A stretch of 64,000 nucleotides of DNA from Isoetes taiwanensis (Eukaryota; Streptophyta; Lycopodiopsida; Isoetales; Isoetaceae). The stretch is taken from assembly GCA_021234155.1 (NCBI GenBank), contig JAJEKV010000049.1, positions 9,026,036-9,090,035 of the forward strand, in the 5' to 3' direction. The translations under genes and the position numbers were made by a program. Every line of letters starts with the position of its first letter. Position 1 is the first letter of the stretch. This document shows positions 56,889-64,000 of the stretch, piece after piece. The notes below the pieces were generated by a model that saw only the letters and a program-made list of their open reading frames with translations, was not told the origin of the DNA and did not search any database.

Positions 56889-57600
56889 TTATCTTAGGTT
56901 ATAAGTGGTATATAATCGAGCATCTTCAATGGGCCTAAAATTATGATTAAAAATAAATATTGCTTCTTGTACGCCATCTTCTGGCAAGTCTGTGTATTGA
57001 ACTGCATTCTTTATCTGCATAATAAACACCATTATTAAGAAGGTAAAGGATATCTTGAGTTGATCAGTGATTACCTTGTTAATTCCAAATAGTCGAATAG
57101 TTTGCGGCCTTAATGCTCGAGCTAATCGAGGATCAGTGTCCACGTAACTCTCTCGAAAGGCATTTCTTGGATTCACATGTTCGTCCTTATCGCATTTCTA
57201 GTGCAATAGTTGCCCCGGATGCTAGCTCATGAGCCATGGCACAGTGATTTCTAAAACATATCATTCAGGTTTTAAGAGCCTTACCAACTAAAAGAAGCTA
57301 TAACTGCACAAGTCCAATTATTATTGGTTCATAGGCATATGATTATTTAGAATTTAAAGCTTTTAAAAGTAAATTACCTACATGATAATCAGAACACACT
57401 CCCTTGTAGAGTTAAGTAAAAGTCTTACGCATTTGGATCAATCAATGTTACGAGCTCCATTCTTTGTGACCTTGAATTTTCTCACTATCATGTCAATAAT
57501 TGGTCCGGCAACCCCCCGATAATATAACACAACAATGATAACCATGCCATCCGTTGAGTCCTAATTATCACAACCATATACATTAGCTACAATAACCGGA
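56889..57600 (-). pseudogene. Unrecognised multi-exon gene fragment
   Basis: Minus strand: an upstream piece (about 57590-57450) after acceptor ATTAG reads STDGMVIIVVLYYRGVAGP then MIVRKFKVTKNGARNID. The next (about 57235-57075) reads ELASGATIALEMR, a one-base shift, then DEHVNPRNAFRESYVDTDPR and ALRPQTIRLFGINK, ending at donor AACAAG|GTAATC. After an intron of about 60 bases, IKNAVQYTDLPEDGVQEAIF continues. The splice site and conserved-looking sequence argue for a former host or cargo gene. I could not assign a family. Confidence 0.35.
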
Positions 57601-57965
57601 CTCGGCCCGACTTACGTGCACAATTCCAAATTTCATGCATGTAATTGTTTCCTCATGTGCTATAAAGCCTGGAAAAAACATGAATTCCCACAACCGTCAG
57701 GTCCAGGAGGGTCACCATCTTAATGTCTCTGTAGATAAAGATTCTCCATTATAGTCATATAATGCTATTTTGATACTAACTACACGCAAGATCCTGTTTG
57801 TAAAATGTCAGCAGTAGGCCCAGTCCTCATCATTTCTATGCATTTCAACTCCATGTTAAAGCAGTAAATTCCTTCTTGGCTATGGCCATCTACAATTCAG
57901 CCAACGGTTAATGAACAGACAACACACGGTTGATTTTCACTCTCATGTTTATAACATGGAACTTG
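57601..57965. other. No gene seen
   Basis: A/T-rich; may be intron of the fragment at 56889-57600. Confidence 0.4.
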
Positions 57966-58230
57966 TCTTGGTCCTGTGGTAAGACGTTAAACTGCCATAC
58001 CCAAGGTCACGGGTTCAACGCCTCGTTGTGAAAGTGGCCATGCAATGTAAAGTTGGTGGGGGAAGGACCCACTTCAAGTGGCCATGCAATGTAAAGTTGG
58101 TGGGGGAAGGACCCACTTCAGCAATGTAAAGTGGTGGGGGCAGGACCCATCTGGGTGTGTTGTAAAGTGTCACATGTCCGATAGGACGCTGCCTTGTGGC
58201 GTGACGTTAAAATCTCTTCTTCTTCTTCTT
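57966..58230 (+). mobile_element. tRNA-derived SINE with (CTT)n tail and internal duplication
   Basis: GTCCTGTGGTAAGACGTTAA (A box) and GGTCACGGGTTCAACGCC (B box) are spaced as in tRNA genes. The body contains a unit of about 44 bp (GTGGCCATGCAATGTAAAGT...GGACCCACTTC) repeated two and a half times. The 3' end GGCGTGACGTTAAAAT is followed by CTT repeats. Body and 3' end match 41978-42236. Confidence 0.75.
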
Positions 58231-59279
58231 ATATCCTCCTGATTATTCTGGGATCCTTTCTTTCTTCCTTCAATACACACTTTCTGCTATGCCTGGTGCA
58301 ACTGGCTTTCATAAAGTGCCCACCACGTTGATCAACTTGTTTGGTTCTTGCATTTTCAGGGATTGCACACTGACTGTACTGCAGAAGAACTTCTCTCATG
58401 TAGTAATCACAGTACTGAGCTATCTCGTCAACAGCTCAATAGACCCTCATATAGCAATTGTATCGTGACTCGCCAGTCACCCCATGCAAAATGCGACCGC
58501 AAGGTTTGATGATCCTAAGGCCTACAAAGCCATTGCCCTACTATATTATATATGTGCTTTTTAACGGCTTTCTTGGCGAAATCTGCAGTTCGACTGGTGA
58601 AATCCCAACATGGACAATGTAGCGGTTTGACTTTTAGAATTTGCTTGAGACCACTCCAGGGCCCATAAAGCCCTTTTTTTGGCTTTTTCCTATGGCATCT
58701 GCTACCCATGAAAAGTCCGTGGCTTTGCGATGGCATTATCCCGGATGGTGCAAAAGTCTATGAACAGAGATGGAGCAAATACAACAATGTTAACATATTA
58801 AAAAGAAATGAATGGCGCCCGCGACCAAATCGGACAATTAATTGAATTTATGTAAAATCGAGATCGTGTTTACGTTGCACTTTTGCATTAGTTCAGTCCA
58901 TTGTTGTTCCTTTCCCTTATAATTTGTAGGCATCGGGTAGATCATGCACGCGTACTTTGATATACTATGCAAACCTACTAAACATAATTTTCAATTTCCA
59001 TTCTCGTCATTCTGTAGCTTTTTGTGTTACTTCAAAATCATAAGTTTTCCAAACCTTACACCCAAAAACGCATGTGGTTTGATGAGGCATAGCGTCTGAT
59101 TATTATAGACGGACAACTACCCAAATATCCTATCATGGGAAAAAATGATATTTTTCTGCGGTTTTCACCACAAGAAACACCATAAAAGACATGGATGAGC
59201 ATGATCTTGGAAAGCATATAAAGAAAAGTAACTGTTCCAAGCAAATAATCCTTGTTGTTGGTACATATTAATTTGATCA
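58231..59279. other. No gene assigned
   Basis: Only short frames; a minus frame at 58515-58736 (FAKKAVKKHIYNIVGQW) has no recognisable motif. Confidence 0.45.
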
Positions 59280-60130
59280 AACCTCTGGAAGAAGATCGCG
59301 GATTGTCTCATACATGTCTAGTAAGACAAATAGCTTCTCTTGAGATATTTTGCTTTGCATGCCTCCTCTAAGCATCCACATTTGGCATACATATCGACCA
59401 GAGCACTTCCCATTACGGTGTCAAGTTCAAGTCCAAGCTGCTGAACTTGCTAATGAACTAAATTGCCTTTATCTGTAGCACCTACGCTACCGCATGCTTT
59501 TAAAACACTCAAGAATATTACTTTGTTTGCCTTTATAGAGCCCTCCTGCATTTTGTCGAAAAGTTTTGAAGCAAGATGGCCTGCTTATGACTGCTTTGCC
59601 ATCCATGAAACAACATGCTTTTAAGATGCTGGAATACTTTCATTCCGAACATATCTTTGCAATCAATGACACTCCATGTCACCACATTCCTATTCGGCAT
59701 TGTTGAAAATGTCATGAGCCTCCTCTAAGCTCCTAAATTTGGCATACATACTAACAAGTGTATTGCCCAATTGCAATATGAGTTTGCATTCCACATTCGA
59801 TAATTTTTTTCATGGACCGAGCCTTCCTTGTTTTATCTTTCTTTGCAGGCCTTTATGATGCAGGAAAATGTAGATTAAGTAGGCATCTTTGCCATGATGA
59901 AACACATCGATAACCTGTCGAGCCATCTTGAAATCATCTGCTTTGGCATGGGCACCAATAATGGATTACAAGAGTGCAGATCAGGCATGAGTATTCTGTA
60001 TGAATGCATGCTTTGCTTCAAACAAACTGCCACATGAGGCAAACAGGCGAATGAGGTGATTAGCTATGAAAGCAACTGAATCAAGCCCACTCTAAGTAAT
60101 AAAGGACTGAATAGGCCTACCATATTCCAG
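59280..60130 (-). pseudogene. PPR protein pseudogene (PLS-like repeats)
   Basis: Reading toward lower coordinates: HLIRLFASCGSLFEAKHAF (about 60060), GAHAKADDFKMARQVID, GNTLVSMYAKFRSLEEAHD (about 59770), MPNRNVVTWSV (about 59700), then VIFLSVLKACGSVGATDKGN and MGSALVDMYAKCGCLEEAC (about 59400). These are pentatricopeptide helices in the order of PLS-class RNA-editing or organelle RNA-binding factors. No single frame spans them: several shifts and stops. No organelle-targeting start was found. The repertoire fits a land plant. Confidence 0.72.
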
Positions 60131-62555
60131 ATTTTTTTGTTTGGTGCAATTGAGCACTAGGCTATAAGCCAAGTTTGTGGACATGGGCATCTCCACCAAT
60201 GCTCCGTCCAACCATCCCAGTTTCCTTGAATCGACATGCCTACTTATATTGGTCAGAATTCCTGGACCTTAGAGATCTATACATTCTTGACATAAACCCG
60301 AAACCATTGTGCAAAGTGCATACTACATACCTCGGTAATAGAATCCGGCGAACAGAAGTGCATTGTTACCGGTGAAGCGTAGATACAGACCTGGCACCGG
60401 TTCCAAAGTGGCTGCCCTGCAACGACGTCCACTGCCAGTTTACACGCAATAGTAAGTTTTGAGCAGTCATTGGCATATTCCTAGCATATAATGGCATATA
60501 CCTGAAATATGCCGTAAACCCCACATAAACAAGGGCTTGCCCCCCTAGGGGCAACCCAAAAAGAGGAGGGAGAGGGAGAAATCCCAAGAAGCTGAAAAAA
60601 TGATAAAGTTGAATTAAAAGTAAATAAAACTATCAATTTCCTTTTAAAAAAAAAAAAACCTTAATGGGCACGATATTCCTAAAGATGGAAATGACGTTTC
60701 CGATAACAACGATTTGGAACCCCACTTTCTTGAAATGTCGGACCCTTGGGAACGCGTTCGAACTATGAATTCTAGAAAGTCAGGGGCTATGAAGCATAGA
60801 AAAGAATCAATGACACCGTACTTTTATAAGACTATTTTAGTAAGCAATTGGTATGGTTAACTACAACTAATGTTGAAAATAATGGAGTGCAATTGTTAGT
60901 CACTTCTAGAGTCATTACTAGTGTTAGGAGGATATGACATGCCTATCATAGATCTGGGTGAGGGCATGCTAGAGCGGTAGATAAAAAAGGACATGTGAAT
61001 TCCTTAGTGAGATATATAGGATTTAAGTTGGTTTTAACATGACAATTTTTAATATTTAAGACATTTGAAGTGCCAAAAGATCCAAAAATGCAAGTCAACT
61101 AAGCTACAACAGTGATTAGATATATGAAATTATGAATGTTGGTACATGTTCTTTAACATGATTGTGATCACGTCTACAAAATTATGAGTGTGGGTCTTGT
61201 GATATGAATGTCGGCCTTGTGGGGTTTCACCATCATGATAATAGAAAGTAGCAGGACTTGCTCCAAAAAAGAGAATAAGAACTAGAAGGAAACAATATCT
61301 TGCAATTGAGGTTGTAAATTAGACTATGTGTGAAAGTTGGCTATAATCTTTAGTTAATCGATGGTATTAAATATTTCGAAGAGAATGATGTACGACATGC
61401 AGCAATGATAATTCTAACAATTTTATCAAAGTTCCTCAGGCCTTTCTTCAATTGCCCTGTAGAACTTCTTCTTAGAATCCATTCTTTAGGTGCATTGGTC
61501 TGACATGTTAGAGTGGCAGCTTCGAAGATCTATTATGGATGTCTTTTAGTTCCCATTTCTTATTTCTAAAGCTAATATTTCCATAAGGCAAGGTATATTG
61601 CACGAGAATAAAGTTTTCATAAAATGATAAGGGAGTCTATTGAGCCCAATTCTCTCCATTTCTGTAGCTAGATGATAAATAATATCGGAAGGATGAAGCA
61701 TTATACTTTCATGGAATTATATTAGATATGTACAGAGTATTATAGAATAAAAAACTTGATATGTAATTTGCTAAGACCAGAAATAGTATATGATTGTAAC
61801 TCCTCCTTTTGCAAATAATTTATCGTTTACTATACGTTTGCTAATCTGGTAAGCCGTATTGGAATTTGTGAAAACATATACAAGTTCGTAAAAACATGTT
61901 GATGAAGCTGGTGTTATGGATCTGTCTAACTATGCTATCCCGGTCATTTACATCTGCAATAATGTATATAAGAATGGATTCTAGAAGCTGAAAAGCTACT
62001 GCAATCAGCTGAAATGTAAAAAATCTATCAAACACGAGGTTTATACCTGGAAATGTGGCATGATGATTTTTTTGCACTACATAAAGACCCAGAAAAAACT
62101 TACTTTTATCATAGAGAAAGAAGGCATGCAGTTTTGATGTGGTATGCATAGCTGGAGATCTACCTAGTCATGAATCCCATTGAATGGTTCTGTTGGAGAG
62201 ATTGATTGAAGATGTTCATATGTAACCTGCCTGAAAATTTCTCTAACATTATTCAATGTATCACTACATTTGCATTGAAGTATGCATGAATGCTTGCATG
62301 AAAGCTGCATATCGTGAACAACAATGGGACCTTTTGCCATTAGTTTGTGCAGTGAACAACTATGGGACCTTTTGCCATTAGTTAATGTAAATTCAGCACT
62401 GGTTTGGTATGACTAAACCATTTTATGGAATGTACAAGAATACTATGCACTACATCATGATTGTAACTTGACTATGGAATGCACTTTTAAGGGATATGTT
62501 ACAGTCTAAGGTTTCCAGATTGGTCAAAAACCAACTTGTTGATGGAAAAAAATAA
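60131..62555. other. Long non-coding stretch
   Basis: A 66-codon plus frame at 60175-60375 and a 102-codon minus frame at 61841-62149 lack motifs. A relic of the 54354-type element (GGGAACGCGTTCGAACTATG) lies at about 60750. Confidence 0.45.
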
Positions 62556-63752
62556 GAGTTGTCTAACAAACATTCTTCAAGCAGTCATTTCTCCCTCTTT
62601 CTGCATGTTTCTGCCTCATGTGTTTGGGATGAGATCATTAAAGGTCTTGAGAAACATCTGTTCTGGTGGAAGGTGGCTAAGTTATCCTTGCCTGGTAGGA
62701 TCACAGTTGCAAGGTCCGTCCTCAGCAACACCCATGTCTATATGGCATCTGTCTTACTGGCTCCTCAATGTAAGATGAATGAGATCGTCTGTATTGTCAG
62801 GAATTTCATCTCGGGTGGTACATCAGAAGGTGCTGTTGTTAAGGTATCCTGGGCTAAGTGCATCAAGCCTAAGGCGGCTGGTGGGCTTGGAATGTTGGAC
62901 TTCCGTCTGCAGAGCCAGGTCATGATTTCAAAGTTCATTTGGAGGCTCCTCCTTGATAAAGATGACTCTCCTGGCTTAAGGTTGGTGCGGCAATCACTTC
63001 TGCAGTGTCTCCCCTTTCACAAGGCAACTATCAAGCCTAGTCTCCCATGGGCCTTGTTGTATCCCTCTGATCCATATCCAAATGCTTCCCCATTCCTTAA
63101 AGGTCCGCTTGCTTCACGGGATGCGGTTAGATCTTTATTCCATGTTAATCCCTGCCGCGTGTGCTTCATTGTCAATGTCATGTTGGTGGCTTCCCCACAA
63201 GGTATGCATGATCGCAGCCTTTATGTGCACATGTACATCCAAAGACCCAACGGCGTTGGCGGTTAGGGGTTTTAACGATTGCGGCTTTGGTATGATTCTC
63301 GGTCATCTTTTGTCATGGGAGGCTTTTCGGGCAGATTTACGTTATACTGAGATGGGATCGGCAAATCGGGCTAGGGTGGCTGATTTTTGCCATCCAATGT
63401 GCAAAGAACCACGAGCCGATGTGCCTATTTGGATATGTGATGCACGCCTTAAGCCGAAAAAGTTTGTTTCTTCCACGCATGTGCCGCTTTTAGATTGTGA
63501 GCCTCTTCCCCCATCCCAGCACTGGCATCTTCAGGTTCCTCAACCACAGTGGAGAAGTGTTTGGATGTGGACATGGGATAAGTTGCTCCACCCTAAAGTG
63601 TCAGCGTTGCGATGGCAAATTCTCCATAGATGTGTTCGAGTGAATGTCTTGGTTCACAAGATGAATCCTAGAGTCTCAGATCGTTGCCCTCTCTGTGGCC
63701 AACGTGTTGAAACTATTGAACACTGCTTCTTCTTGTGTGACCATCCAGGGTA
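62556..63752 (+). pseudogene. L1-like LINE, 3' part of ORF2 (post-RT and zf-RVT)
   Basis: KGLEKHLFWWKVAKLSLPGR, ITVARSVLSNTHVYMASVLL, NFISGGTSEGAVVKVSWAK and AAGGLGMLDFRLQSQVMISK form the plant L1 post-RT region. After a frameshift near 63200 the end reads LHPKVSALRWQILHRCVRVN and RCPLCGQRVETIEHCFFLC, the zf-RVT zinc finger. RT and endonuclease are missing, so the element is 5' truncated. Its family differs from the 19198-21524 LINE, which has another Cys/His knuckle. Confidence 0.8.
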
Positions 63753-64000
63753 ATAAAGAGAGGCTAAAACTCGCCAAATGGCGATTTTTTAAACCTTTAT
63801 TAAAATTTCGTGGCTAAAGTTTATAAGGATCATTTCTTTAAAAAAAAAAAAATAGCCATTTCAAAAGGGGAAAAATTTTGGACGTTTAGGGTTTAGCCGA
63901 GATTGACTGCGGCATTGGTGTGCTGAATCGCCTTCCCTGAAGCTGATTAGGCGCACCCAGAGCAATTCAAATAGCCATGTCTAATCTACTCAGATACATC
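63753..64000. other. Window end: possible insertion in the LINE
   Basis: The zf-RVT frame stops in GGTAATAAAGAGAGGCTAAA. The following sequence is A/T-rich and unrelated to LINE coding, so another element may begin here and continue outside the window. Confidence 0.3.

Noticed and set aside
1-64000. CRISPR arrays, bacterial operons or riboswitches
   Set aside because: Introns and plant-type transposons show eukaryotic DNA; the palindrome array at 1747-1956 has no spacer-repeat structure.

Overview
The window looks like nuclear DNA of a land plant with a large, repeat-rich genome, most likely a non-seed plant such as a fern, lycophyte or bryophyte. This is an inference. It rests on CACTA genes with DUF4218/DUF4216-like parts, an L1-like LINE with a zf-RVT end, tRNA-derived SINEs, a Ty1/copia element primed by initiator tRNA-Met, Ty3/gypsy LTRs, hAT-like non-autonomous elements, a PLS-type PPR pseudogene and GT-AG introns. 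No intact housekeeping gene is visible. Nearly everything is a mobile element, a decayed gene or a nested insertion.

Region 1-17.3 kb. A ParB/sulfiredoxin-like gene runs off the left edge on the minus strand. It is separated by an array of CAGCTG-centred palindromes from a plus-strand gene of transposase type (DUF8039-like repeats, a helix-turn-helix, a DUF7869-like DDE core and a chromo/BAH-like tail). That second gene is split by the most striking object here: an 11,748-bp DNA transposon (2769-14516) with GGGTAAAAGCATGAAAGGG terminal inverted repeats and a 4-bp target duplication, GCCT. The reading frame on its left (ending at 2768) is exactly in phase with the frame on its right (from 14521). 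The element carries a plus-strand spliced, Glu/Lys-rich gene, a plus-strand FCP1/NIF-type phosphatase-like gene, and a minus-strand transposase with SDGCASQFK and GSGHGKG motifs. GTACAT repeats cluster in its introns and intergenic spaces. Three 321-322-bp MITEs elsewhere (39542, 47734, 55826) share its terminal repeat and each has its own 4-bp duplication.

Region 17.3-41.2 kb. A small gene family of about 96 codons (two minus copies, two plus copies) lies at the start of a tandemly duplicated unit of several kb. One unit received a decayed LINE (19198-21524). The other received a gypsy-type LTR element (LTRs 26220-27783 and 34583-36153, target duplication CTACT). The 5' LTR is oddly followed by flank sequence instead of a primer-binding site. 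The unit ends with LINE 3' sequence and a GTCT/GTCC microsatellite tail. One unit also holds a long inverted-repeat element (39118-40920), itself carrying a MITE and a 540-bp hAT-like element.

Region 41.2-48.8 kb. A decayed CACTA transposase gene is cut by a tRNA-derived SINE and by a complete but mutated Ty1/copia element (42565-48336, target duplication TCGTT). One copia LTR carries a MITE, so that MITE family moved after the copia insertion.

Region 48.8-64 kb. This holds minisatellites, a LINE 5' part (ORF1 and endonuclease), a 1,097-bp hAT-like element with an 8-bp duplication, a MITE, a SINE, unrecognised exon-like fragments near 57 kb, a PPR pseudogene, and the 3' part of an L1-like LINE. 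Many otherwise open frames are broken by TAG rather than TAA or TGA, which fits decay of CAG codons by cytosine methylation.
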